A DNA stretch of 64,000 nucleotides from JAVBQG01 sp031549185 (GTDB lineage Bacteria > Synergistota > Synergistia > Synergistales > Synergistaceae): positions 1 to 64,000 of the forward strand of contig JAVBQG010000018.1 in the NCBI GenBank assembly GCA_031549185.1, given 5' to 3'. Below are positions 49,938-57,891 of this stretch, in pieces. Each line of letters opens with the position of its first letter. Within the stretch, counting starts at the first letter, position 1. The notes under the pieces are model-generated. The model saw only the letters and a list, made by a program, of their open reading frames with translations, had not been told where the DNA came from and ran no database searches. A program made the translations under genes and the position numbers.

Positions 49938-50924
49938 ATGGTTTTTGAAAGCGCGGAGGCGTGCGTAAAAATTTTCGAGAAAGAAGCTGTTGTCGTGATC
50001 GATTTTCGCTCTCTGATCGCTCCTTCCGTCATCACATATCGCCGCGCCTGTGTCGAAATTCTGCTCTGCGTTTTTTTCTGGGGCGCCTCCTTCGCCTCCA
50101 TGCGGATCGCCGTCCACGAGCTCACGCCACTTCTTGCCGTCTGGCTTCGCGTCGCGCTCGGGCTCCCGGTACTGGCCGCCGCCGTGGTTTGTCGCCGCGA
50201 GCTGCGCATGCTTCGGCGCGATGAGGTGTTGCCGCTTCTCTTTCTCGGCTTCATGGGGGTCGTCTTCCACCAGAACATCCAGTTCTTCGGCATGCGCACG
50301 GCGGGCGTGGCGAACGCCAACTGGCTGATCGCGGGCACGCCGTCCGTCGTCGCGCTGCTCGGCTGGCTCTTCCTCGGAGAGAAGCTCTCGCGCAGTGCCA
50401 TCGCCGGACTGATCACCTCCGGCCTGGGCGTGCTGCTTGTCGTAGGTCTGGGCACGAAGGGGCTCGGTATGTTCCGTATGGGCATGCTCGGCGACCTGCT
50501 GATCGCGATCTCCGCGGTCAATTGGGCGGTCTTTCAGATTCTCTCCCGCCGAACGGTGCGGGACAATCCGCCGACCTTCACCGCGTTCTGGATCAACGTC
50601 ATCGCCGTGATCATACAGACGGCGCTGCTCGTCGCCTTTCCCCCCGACCTGGGCCAACTGGCGGCCGTCTCCGCCCGCGGCTGGTGCGCGGTGTTTTTTC
50701 TCGGTTGCATCTGTTCAGGACTCTGTTACATCTTTTGGTATGATGGACTCTCCGTGATGAGCGCGGCGAAGGTGACGGCCTTCCAGTTTCTGCAGCCGCT
50801 CTTAGGCGCCGCCGCCGCGTACTTTCTGGCGGGCGAACGCTTTACTCCCTTTATTTTTATCGGCGGTTCGCTCATAATGATCGGCGTATGGTTGGTAAAC
50901 CGACGCAAGCTGAAGGGGGCATAA
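49938..50924 (+). CDS. EamA family transporter (DMT superfamily)
   Basis: About 328 residues with ten membrane segments in two EamA repeats; WGASFASMRIAVHELTP starts repeat one and AKVTAFQFLQPLLGAAAAYFLAGE closes repeat two. Substrate unknown. The ATG at 49938 overlaps a TATAAT box at 49933-49938, so the true start is probably further in; a GTG before IDFRSLIAP is a candidate and would remove about 20 residues. Its stop overlaps the exonuclease gene. Confidence 0.85.
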   Translation: MVFESAEACVKIFEKEAVVVIDFRSLIAPSVITYRRACVEILLCVFFWGASFASMRIAVHELTPLLAVWLRVALGLPVLAAAVVCRRELRMLRRDEVLPLLFLGFMGVVFHQNIQFFGMRTAGVANANWLIAGTPSVVALLGWLFLGEKLSRSAIAGLITSGLGVLLVVGLGTKGLGMFRMGMLGDLLIAISAVNWAVFQILSRRTVRDNPPTFTAFWINVIAVIIQTALLVAFPPDLGQLAAVSARGWCAVFFLGCICSGLCYIFWYDGLSVMSAAKVTAFQFLQPLLGAAAAYFLAGERFTPFIFIGGSLIMIGVWLVNRRKLKGA

Positions 50925-51718
50925 TGATGGGCGAGAAGAGGATCGCGACGTTCAACGTCAATTCTTTGAAGAGCAGGCTGCCGGTCGTGGAACACTTTTT
51001 GCGAGGTGCCGACGCGCCCGACGTCGTCTGTTTCCAGGAAACGAAGTGTCAGGACGCGGATTTCCCGGCGGCTTTTTTCGCGGAGTTGGGCTACGAGGTG
51101 GCCTTTCGCGGCATGAAGTCGTACAACGGTGTGGCGATCGCCTCGCGCGTCGCGCCGGACGAAGTGATCTTCGGATTCGGAGATGGGGAGGACCGGGAGC
51201 AGGACTTCGCGCGGCTCGCCGTCGCGCGTTTCGGCGCTCTGAACGTCGTGGGCAGCTACGTGCCGCAGGGCAAGGAGATGAACCTGCCGGACTTCGCCTA
51301 CAAGCTTCGCTTCTTCGAGCGCATTCGCGCGTTGTTCGAAAAAAAATATACCTCGTCCGACCAGCTCCTCTGGACGGGCGACTTGAACGTCGTGCCGACG
51401 GACATCGACGTCACGCACCCGGAGAACAAGCGCGACCACGTCTGCGTCTGCCAGGAGGTTCGCGACGCGCTTGCGGGGGTCGTGTCGTGGGGACTGGTCG
51501 ACGTTTTCCGCAAACATCGCCCCGAGCCAGGGGAGTTCTCGTTCTGGGATTATAGAGTCAAGGGGGCGCTCGAACGGAACATCGGCTGGCGCATCGACCA
51601 CCTCTTCGCCTCGAAACCCCTCGCCGAGCGCAGCCGGGACGCGTACGTCGTGCGCGAGCTGCGCGGGATGGAGCGCCCCTCCGATCACACGGCCGTCGTC
51701 GGCGTATTCGATGCCTGA
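50924..51718 (+). CDS. xth: Exodeoxyribonuclease III
   Basis: About 264 residues. Metal-dependent AP endonuclease/3' exonuclease of base excision repair. Motifs are ATFNVNSLKSRL, VCFQETKCQDADFP, YNGVAIASR, WTGDLNVVPTDIDV, WRIDHLFAS and RPSDHTAV, all in the expected order. The ATG at 50924 has AAGGGGG 4-5 bases upstream and overlaps the EamA stop; ATG 50927 is equally possible. Confidence 0.95.
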   Translation: MMGEKRIATFNVNSLKSRLPVVEHFLRGADAPDVVCFQETKCQDADFPAAFFAELGYEVAFRGMKSYNGVAIASRVAPDEVIFGFGDGEDREQDFARLAVARFGALNVVGSYVPQGKEMNLPDFAYKLRFFERIRALFEKKYTSSDQLLWTGDLNVVPTDIDVTHPENKRDHVCVCQEVRDALAGVVSWGLVDVFRKHRPEPGEFSFWDYRVKGALERNIGWRIDHLFASKPLAERSRDAYVVRELRGMERPSDHTAVVGVFDA

Positions 51719-52595
51719 CGTCGTAGCAAAAGCGTTTCTGCCTGCTACGGCCGGAGAGTGGGTACAGGGCTGGATCGATGGGCGGGAGGCGCTGGTGAGT
51801 CTTGTGGTCGACTGGAAGGGATCGGTCGAACTGTGCCGGGGCGAAGCGGATGTCACCGGACGCCTGGACGAGAAAGCGCGCGAAGCGTTTGCCCTTGCCC
51901 GGAAAATTTGTGGGGAGGACGTCTTTCGCGGCCTCTTCCCCGTAGTCCGCAACCCCCTTCCCAGGGCGAGGGGCTTTGCGACCTCGACGATGGACATTGC
52001 GGGTGTGCTGGCTGTCTGCTTTGCCTCTGCGGGTGTCGGTCAGGCGCCCGAGGAGCTTTTTTCGCACTGTGCGTCGATCGAGCCGAGCGACGGGATCATG
52101 TTCGAAGGCCTCGCGCTCGTGGATCACATCGGCGGAGAGCTGATCGAGCGCCTTCCCTCGCCGCCGCCGCTGGATCTTTTGGTCGTCATCCCGGACGACA
52201 CGCTTGACACGGCCGAGTACAGGAAAAACGAACGCCGCATGGAGCGGGTGAAGGGCCTTGCGAGGGATCACGAGCGCGCTTATGCCATGCTGAGAGAGGG
52301 GTTGAGCAAGCAGGACTCGTCGGCGATCGCGGAAGCGGCCACGCTCTCCGCGACGTTGCAACAGCAGGTATTGCCGCGCGCGGAGTGGAATCTGCTGCGG
52401 GAGGCGAGCGCCGCTTTCGGGGCGCTGGGAATTGCCGCCGCGCACTCAGGCACTGCTTCCGCACTGATTTTCGAGGGGCAGGACAAGGAGAGATTGTCGA
52501 TGGCGAGGCGTTGGCTCGGCGTGAGAATGCGCGACGTGGGCAACGGAATTGTGACGGCGCGAGTTTGCGGGGGAGGAATCTCTCTTTTCATGTAA
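51711..52595 (+). CDS. GHMP kinase, PduX-like (L-threonine kinase type)
   Basis: About 294 residues. The N-terminal LPATAGEWVQGWIDG and central GFATSTMDIAGVLAV are the PduX/BluE forms of the GHMP motifs, and PSDGIMFEGLALVDH is shared with that group. PduX makes L-threonine-O-3-phosphate for the cobalamin linker. No other cobalamin gene is nearby, so the role is inferred from family only. ATG 51711 overlaps the xth end; coding upstream of it is a shadow of xth. Confidence 0.75.
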   Translation: MPDVVAKAFLPATAGEWVQGWIDGREALVSLVVDWKGSVELCRGEADVTGRLDEKAREAFALARKICGEDVFRGLFPVVRNPLPRARGFATSTMDIAGVLAVCFASAGVGQAPEELFSHCASIEPSDGIMFEGLALVDHIGGELIERLPSPPPLDLLVVIPDDTLDTAEYRKNERRMERVKGLARDHERAYAMLREGLSKQDSSAIAEAATLSATLQQQVLPRAEWNLLREASAAFGALGIAAAHSGTASALIFEGQDKERLSMARRWLGVRMRDVGNGIVTARVCGGGISLFM

Positions 52596-52699
52596 ACTTT
52601 AATCGGTAGATAATTTTGATTGATCGATGGAGTCTTTTTTTTTGCCAAAAATACTGCTATAGTATAAACCGTACTTAATTGGCGAGAGGGTGTGCAGCA

Positions 52700-53872
52700 A
52701 TGAAGAGATGCGTTCGTTGCAACGCTACGATAGGGTGGGATAGAGAGTTCTGCCCGATCTGCGGTGGCGAGCTTGTCGCCGCAGGCGGCGAAAAAATAAA
52801 AGCCGCACCGGAGGCGCCTCGACCGATCGAAACGGGACGGGCGGAGCCAGTCTCGCAGGAAATTCCCACGGCGCCTGAACCGGTTCGAATGACGCCACCA
52901 CCTCCTCTTCTGGCGGAAGCGGTTGCAGTGCCCGTTGCCGTTCCGCAGGAAGAGCCGGAGGCCCCGGTCGTTCCACAGGCTCCGCCGATGCCGCAAATGG
53001 CCCCTGTGCCGCAGACGCCTGTCTCTGTGCCGGAGCCTGTTGTGCCGCCTGTGCCGGAACCCGTTTTGCCCCAACAGCAGATACCGGAGCCCGTGGCTCC
53101 TGTCCGCCCGCCGATGCCGCAGATGATACCCGTGCCGCAGGCGCCCGTCGCCGCGCAGGAACCGGTCGTTCCTCCGATGCCGCCCATGCCGGAACCTCTC
53201 GCCGTTCAACCGCAGGCGGCAATGCCGCCCACCCCGGAACCTGCTGCGGTGCAACCGCAGATGGCGCCGCCGGAACCGCCGATGCCCGTGCCTCCGCCCG
53301 TTCCGCAGGCCTTTGTGATGCCGCAGGCCCCTGCCGTGGAGCAAGTGTCCGCCGTTGTGCCGGGACCGGTCGTTCCTCCGATGCCGCCCATGCCGGAACC
53401 CGTTGTGGCACAGCCGCAGATGGCGCCGTTGGAACCGCCGATGCCCGTGCCTCCACCCGTCCCGCAGGCAGTCGTAATGCCCCAGGGACAACAGGAAATA
53501 CAGCAGCCGGTGGTTTTCTCGCCTCCGCCTCTGCCCCCTGTCCCTCCCGCGCATCCGGTCCAGACCGAGGCAGCGGGTGCGTTTGTCATTCCGCAGCCTC
53601 AGGAGGTTTCTCCCGCGGAGAGCAGCGACCAGGGCGTGTTTGTAAAGCCGGAGGCCTTCTCCTTCCAGCCGCCTGCGGGCGAGTCGGACAGCGGTATGTT
53701 CAGCAAGCTCGGAGGAGCGCCGGGAGCCGAACAACCCACCCCGCCGCAGGAGCCTCCCGTGCCGCCGGCGCCACCCGCTCCTCCCGTGAAGAAGAGCGCT
53801 GTCGTCACCAGCGGCGAGTTTCTCAGGATGTTCCCTGACGCTGACCCGGGAGAGTCAGTGCTCGGCAAATAG
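52700..53872 (+). CDS. Zinc-ribbon protein with long Pro-rich repeats
   Basis: About 390 residues. The N-terminus is a zinc ribbon (MKRCVRCNATIGWDREFCPICGG, two CxxC pairs, written here in parts: KRCVRC and FCPICGG). Residues about 40-310 are almost only Pro, Val, Met, Gln, Ala and Glu, with in-frame DNA repeats: the stretch encoding VVPPMPPMPEP recurs 204 bases apart (53161 and 53365). The C-terminus has a conserved-looking GEFLRMFPDADPGES. No signal peptide or membrane segment. First of a three-gene plus-strand cluster; function unknown. Confidence 0.75.
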   Translation: MKRCVRCNATIGWDREFCPICGGELVAAGGEKIKAAPEAPRPIETGRAEPVSQEIPTAPEPVRMTPPPPLLAEAVAVPVAVPQEEPEAPVVPQAPPMPQMAPVPQTPVSVPEPVVPPVPEPVLPQQQIPEPVAPVRPPMPQMIPVPQAPVAAQEPVVPPMPPMPEPLAVQPQAAMPPTPEPAAVQPQMAPPEPPMPVPPPVPQAFVMPQAPAVEQVSAVVPGPVVPPMPPMPEPVVAQPQMAPLEPPMPVPPPVPQAVVMPQGQQEIQQPVVFSPPPLPPVPPAHPVQTEAAGAFVIPQPQEVSPAESSDQGVFVKPEAFSFQPPAGESDSGMFSKLGGAPGAEQPTPPQEPPVPPAPPAPPVKKSAVVTSGEFLRMFPDADPGESVLGK

Positions 53873-53917
53873 GCATGCGGTTCGTCGATCGAAAAGAGCG
53901 ATAGGCGACGGACGGCC

Positions 53918-54775
53918 ATGTTCCCGAAGAGAAGGCGGAATCTCCCCGCTGCGAAATCAGAGGGAGATGCGGAAACGCTGAAAATATCGAGACGGTCCTC
54001 CGGTGTGAGAAGGGGCGTCCCCCGCAAAGAGGAGAATCGTGCGGAAAAAGAGTTGCCGGGCGCGAGTCCTTCCGGAGAAGAGAACGCGGGTGTCCTGAGA
54101 AGGGCGGACATCCATCGGCACGATAAGTCGTTTCTGGATACTCTCTGTCGTTTCCTGAGAAAAGCAGGTGGAAACATGCGCCCTGCGGACGAGGCGCATC
54201 TTCTCGGCTATATCCCCGTGTCTATTTTTGTGAGCCTGAGCGTTATTACGCTCGGGCTCTATCCATATGTCTGGTTTGCGCAGAACGTACGCGCTTTCGT
54301 GACCCTCAGCCTGGAGAAGATAGAGGAAAGCCTTCTTCGGCGTTACGTGGTGATGGGCGTTTTCGTGCACCTCCTGGCTTTTGCGGCGATCGTTTCTGCC
54401 ATTTGGGGCTTGTCCACGGATTCTCCACTGCATGTGGAATATGCGTTTCGTTTTGCTTTTTTCTTCGTCTCCCTGAGCCTTCTCGTCCTTTTGCCGATAC
54501 GCTCGTTTCTCTACTTCGGCCTCCGGTGGAACTTCAGGCGGGCCGTTGCCGCCTGGGACCACAGCCACATCATGATTCCCCGGACGATGTCCTCCTGGTG
54601 GAAGCTCTTCCTCTTCGGCTCCCTCTATATCCAGCATCACGTCAACCGCGTGATCGGCCTCGGCATGCCCGGCTTTGCGGACGCGGAGGAGCTTCGCGAG
54701 CCGCTTCCGTTCCTGGAGTGGCTTGGCGGCTACCTGACCGGCTTCAACGAACCTGTGTCGAAGGGGAGACGGTGA
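53918..54775 (+). CDS. DUF4234-like multi-spanning membrane protein
   Basis: About 285 residues from ATG 53918. The first 86 residues are very basic and charged, then three or four membrane segments start at LGYIPVSIFVSLSVITLGLY. The ITLGLYPYVWFAQN motif matches the ITxGIYxlyW motif of DUF4234 membrane proteins. ATG 54176 (MRPADEAHLL), with AGGTGG 5 bases upstream, is a second start that would remove the basic part. Overlaps or abuts the next gene, with which it shares the TLGL and SLEK pattern. Confidence 0.65.
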   Translation: MFPKRRRNLPAAKSEGDAETLKISRRSSGVRRGVPRKEENRAEKELPGASPSGEENAGVLRRADIHRHDKSFLDTLCRFLRKAGGNMRPADEAHLLGYIPVSIFVSLSVITLGLYPYVWFAQNVRAFVTLSLEKIEESLLRRYVVMGVFVHLLAFAAIVSAIWGLSTDSPLHVEYAFRFAFFFVSLSLLVLLPIRSFLYFGLRWNFRRAVAAWDHSHIMIPRTMSSWWKLFLFGSLYIQHHVNRVIGLGMPGFADAEELREPLPFLEWLGGYLTGFNEPVSKGRR

Positions 54776-55704
54776 TGGCCGAGCGAAGGGTATGCGAACA
54801 CTGCCACGCCGAACTCTCCCAGAAGTGGGGACAGGGTTTCTGTCCGTTTTGCGGCAGGTCGATATTGCCGCTGCGCCTGGTCGAGTCGGCGAAATCGGTG
54901 GCGGCAGGGACATGGGTGAAACCGAAGCAGAGAAAACTGAGCGGCCCCAAGAGGCGGAAGAGAATGGTTCCGACCCACGAGCAGCCGCTGGGAAAACACG
55001 AGAAAACCGCGCGAAACCCATGGCTTTGGCAGATGAGGGAGGTCGAAGGGGAAAGACCCCCCAAGCTCAGCCGACGCGAGCGGTTTGCCAATTTGAGGAC
55101 TTCCGTGGAGAGTTCGACCGCGCCGATTTTACTGTTCGTCTCCCCCTTCCTGCTGTTGCTGCAGAATGTTTTTACGCTCGGCCTGCGTGGTCAGCACTGG
55201 TTTCGTTTCAACGAAGCCTCGCTGGAGAAAGTCGCGCGCCCTGAAACGCTCCTGCCGCGCGGCGTTTATAGGCTGTGGTGCTGTCTTCTCTACGGTTATC
55301 TCGGGTGTGTTTCGGGCATGGTTTGGGAGTGTTTTCTGGCGGCATGGGATTTTTCCGCGGTGGCAGAGTCCGCTCTTTTGAAACCGGCAGTGCTTTGCTT
55401 CTTCGGCTCTTGGCTGATCTTCCGATATATGCTCTTTTGGATGAGGTGGATCATTCTGGAGAATATTTTCAGCAACCTGGTCGATATCAAGGGAGCCCGC
55501 TCATTAAAGCCGTTTGCTCCTACCGCCCTGCTGCTCTGGTTTTTGGGGTCGACGTACATGCAGTTTCAGATCAACCGCCTGATCTGGGCCGGCGTATTTC
55601 GTCCCGCCCTGCATGACAAGACCCGCCAGCAGAAGGAGAAGGGGGAGGCAAAAACCCAAAGGGAAGAAACGGCCGAGCTCGAAAAAGAACCGACCGGCGT
55701 CTGA
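54775..55704 (+). CDS. Zinc-ribbon and multi-spanning membrane protein
   Basis: About 309 residues. An N-terminal zinc ribbon (CEHCHAELSQKWGQGFCPFCG) is followed by a basic linker, then about four membrane segments. VFTLGLRGQHWFRFNEASLEKV aligns with ITLGLYPYVWFAQNVRAFVTLSLEKI of the preceding protein (each quoted only in part), so the two are paralogues. The C-terminal tail is charged (KTRQQKEKGEAKTQREE). GGGGAG is about 6 bases before ATG 54775. Last gene of the cluster; its stop lies inside the terminator stem. Confidence 0.7.
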   Translation: MAERRVCEHCHAELSQKWGQGFCPFCGRSILPLRLVESAKSVAAGTWVKPKQRKLSGPKRRKRMVPTHEQPLGKHEKTARNPWLWQMREVEGERPPKLSRRERFANLRTSVESSTAPILLFVSPFLLLLQNVFTLGLRGQHWFRFNEASLEKVARPETLLPRGVYRLWCCLLYGYLGCVSGMVWECFLAAWDFSAVAESALLKPAVLCFFGSWLIFRYMLFWMRWIILENIFSNLVDIKGARSLKPFAPTALLLWFLGSTYMQFQINRLIWAGVFRPALHDKTRQQKEKGEAKTQREETAELEKEPTGV

Positions 55705-55725
55705 GGGGCCGGTCGGTTCTTTTTC
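55681..55725 (+). terminator. Strong terminator ending the zinc-ribbon cluster
   Basis: An 18-bp perfect stem: GAAAAAGAACCGACCGGC (55681-55698) with its complement at 55708-55725, ending in TTTTTC. The left arm is coding sequence for the last residues (EKEPTG) of the preceding gene. It also serves the convergent pseudopilin gene. Confidence 0.9.
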
Positions 55726-55752
55726 GAATGAGAGCAAACGATTTCGAATCCT

Positions 55753-56244
55753 CTATCGCACGAACATATACACGCTCGAGCCGTTGCTGTACAGATCGCC
55801 GCTTGCATTGCGGAGCCCGGCGTTATTTGCCATCGACGCAAGTTTGCCCGGCACGCCCCCTTCGATCCGCGGGTGATTCTGGAATCCGACGAGCAGTCTG
55901 CCGCCCTCTTTGGTTACCACGAAATTAATGTCTATGGACCTGTCAAGGTATGGTGAAATACTGGCAATCCTGACCATTTTGGCGTCCAAGCCCTCCGCGG
56001 CGTCGAAAGCGTTTTTGTTCCACGACTCCTCATGCGAGTATGTCAACACGGCGCTCCGCAGAGCATCCAAATCTGCCGCGATGCGCGTGGCTCTCGCTTT
56101 GTCCTCGCTCGGTCCAAACGCCAACATGATCATTCCCCCGAGAATGGCGAGAATGGTGAGCGTGATCAGAATTTCAGACAGAGAAAAGCCCCTTGCTTTA
56201 CGAACTCGATATTTCAACAAGCGTGCGGCCCCCTTCAAATACAT
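55753..56244 (-). CDS. Type IV pilin-like/type II secretion pseudopilin
   Basis: A 163-residue protein with a class III signal peptide: basic leader (KYRVRKARG) cleaved before FSLSEILITLTILAILGG, where +5 is Glu as required. The rest is a soluble domain (SHEESWNKNAFDAAEG, IDINFVVTKEGGRLLVG). No other pilus or secretion gene is in the window, so it is an orphan that must use machinery encoded elsewhere. Confidence 0.85.
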   Translation of the reverse strand: MYLKGAARLLKYRVRKARGFSLSEILITLTILAILGGMIMLAFGPSEDKARATRIAADLDALRSAVLTYSHEESWNKNAFDAAEGLDAKMVRIASISPYLDRSIDINFVVTKEGGRLLVGFQNHPRIEGGVPGKLASMANNAGLRNASGDLYSNGSSVYMFVR

Positions 56245-56420
56245 ACATTAATTGATAAACCGCACTATAGCACGCGGGAGGCCTGTAGTAAATGGGCCTC
56301 CCGGCTCAAGTGAGAAGAGGGGAATGCTGGCTGGTTAAATCCTCTCGAACGGCCGTATTGCCTGTCGAAGTGCAGGAAACGCGGGGAGAGCTGCGTTTCT
56401 GGCGATCAACCAGCCTCTCC

Positions 56421-57224
56421 CTAATGCATGCTTGCGCGGTGGGCCGCGATCTTCACCATATTGCGGTTGATTTTGCGCTGGTATCCGAGAGAGCTGCCCC
56501 CGTAGTATCTGTTCATTGCCGTCTGGATGGAGCCGTATGCCTTGATGTAACGCGACAATAGCAGGCAACCGGCGGCGACCCCTTTCTCGGGATCCGCGAG
56601 GGAATCCTTGCCCATGATGCCGTTGGATTCGAGCAGGCCGTTGTGTACGCGCCACATGACCTGCATGACGCCGGCCGCCCCTTTGGGGCTGACCGCGCCT
56701 GGATTAAAGGTACTCTCTGCGTGTGCCACCGCCGTGGTGAGCGTCGAGGGAACTCCGTACTTGGCGCTGTAGTGAACGAGCGCCGCTGCCTCTCGCCAAG
56801 CCGTTTTTTCGTCGATGCGGCCGTTGCAGGAGCGGATGAAGAGAACCGTGGAGGTCACGTCGCGCTGCATGGCGGCCGGCATATAGCGGAGGTGCTTCAA
56901 CGCCGTGTCGGGGTGTTCGGACATCCAGAGATCGAGGTGATCCATCGAAAGGTTCATCTTCTTGAGCGTTTTCAGGACGGATGCGTCATACGTGAGATTT
57001 GCCTTGTTGAAGGGGACAGTGTCCTGCGTGGGGAGAGGCCGGGTAAAGAGCTTCGTGCTTTTCTTCGGCAGCTCCGTTTGTGTCGTTGCGCTACGCGTTT
57101 CCATCCCGTCAGCCATTCGATCCGACACAAGGAGAAAAGGTAGAACGAGGAAAGGTAGGATTGTCAGCAGGATTGGTGCCAATAGCCTGACAGGAAGTGA
57201 GAAGTTGCCTTTGCGCTGTTGCAT
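56421..57224 (-). CDS. Lytic transglycosylase (SLT domain)
   Basis: About 267 residues. An N-terminal membrane anchor or signal (PVRLLAPILLTILPFLVLPFLLV) is followed by a linker and a C-terminal SLT domain with the catalytic Glu in VAHAESTFNPGAVSPKGAAG and VMQVM after it, then the NRYYGGSS motif. It cleaves peptidoglycan glycan strands. AGGAGG is 7 bases before ATG 57224; the open frame runs to 57404. Confidence 0.88.
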   Translation of the reverse strand: MQQRKGNFSLPVRLLAPILLTILPFLVLPFLLVSDRMADGMETRSATTQTELPKKSTKLFTRPLPTQDTVPFNKANLTYDASVLKTLKKMNLSMDHLDLWMSEHPDTALKHLRYMPAAMQRDVTSTVLFIRSCNGRIDEKTAWREAAALVHYSAKYGVPSTLTTAVAHAESTFNPGAVSPKGAAGVMQVMWRVHNGLLESNGIMGKDSLADPEKGVAAGCLLLSRYIKAYGSIQTAMNRYYGGSSLGYQRKINRNMVKIAAHRASMH

Positions 57225-57306
57225 TTGTATACCTCCTAACCGCGCCCGACCGATCGTGAATTTTAGAGGAAATTTATTCAGCCGAGCCAATACCAGTGGA
57301 AAGGTT

Positions 57307-57334
57307 ATCGTACACGAATTTCGGGAGGCGTCAA
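57307..57334 (-). promoter_or_regulatory. Promoter of the lytic transglycosylase gene
   Basis: On the minus strand TTGACG (57334-57329) and TACGAT (57312-57307) are 16 bases apart, about 80 bases before the start codon. Confidence 0.55.
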
Positions 57335-57410
57335 GGGCAGGATAAATTATGTTGTAGAGAGTACAGTGATATGTGACAAGTAAGCGTAGAAAGCGTTCGC
57401 GCATGAAAAT

Positions 57411-57445
57411 AAAAAATCGCGAGGCGCCGGCCTCGCGATTTTTTT
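57411..57445. terminator. Bidirectional terminator
   Basis: AAAAAATCGCGAGGC (57411-57425) pairs with its complement at 57430-57444 over a four-base loop; A and T runs on both sides. On the minus strand it directly follows the small membrane protein gene. Confidence 0.88.
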
Positions 57446-57674
57446 ATGGCTTGTTTTCTTTGATGAACTCCTGTGTGTTGAGGATCATTCTCAGAAGGAC
57501 GTTGTCTCGCCACACGCGGGATGTCGGGAGATCGACGCTGCTCAGTACGATCGCCAGGACGAGCACGAACGAGATGATCAAAGTTGCGAGGATTGCCTGG
57601 TATTTTTTGTTCTGCTTTACGTAAAGAGAGTGCTCCCGCCCTCGCTCGTCCTTGTGCTGCGGATGAATCACCAT
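57444..57674 (-). CDS. Small single-pass membrane protein, unknown
   Basis: A 76-residue protein with a polar, charged N-terminus (PQHKDERGREHSLYVKQNKK), one membrane segment (AILATLIISFVLVLAIVLSS) and a short outer tail. No family recognised. GAGGGGG lies 6-9 bases upstream of the ATG, TATAAT lies near 57702 on the minus strand, and a terminator follows at once, so it looks like a real monocistronic gene. Confidence 0.65.
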   Translation of the reverse strand: MVIHPQHKDERGREHSLYVKQNKKYQAILATLIISFVLVLAIVLSSVDLPTSRVWRDNVLLRMILNTQEFIKENKP

Positions 57675-57787
57675 GTCCCCACCCCCTCGGCCTGTATTTG
57701 CATTATACCATCCTTCCCCTGCCGGCGTTCACTTATATCGCGTGCCCGATTTGCCATTGCGGCTTAATCGGCAATTCGCTTTCGTTT

Positions 57788-57817
57788 TTGCTATCCCCCC
57801 GTAAGTTGCGATATAAT
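57788..57817 (+). promoter_or_regulatory. Promoter of the hybrid histidine kinase gene
   Basis: TTGCTA (57788-57793) and TATAAT (57812-57817) are 18 bases apart, 75 bases before the start. Confidence 0.6.
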
Positions 57818-57891
57818 GGATTATGCGGGCAATTTTCGCCACGAAAGAGTTCGCCGGGAAGATTTGACGTTCATTCGGCCAACTGCAAAGG

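Noticed and set aside
49933..49938. ATG 49938 as a firm start of the EamA gene
   Set aside because: It coincides with a TATAAT promoter box, so the transcript probably begins after it; coordinates are kept only because no better start is certain.
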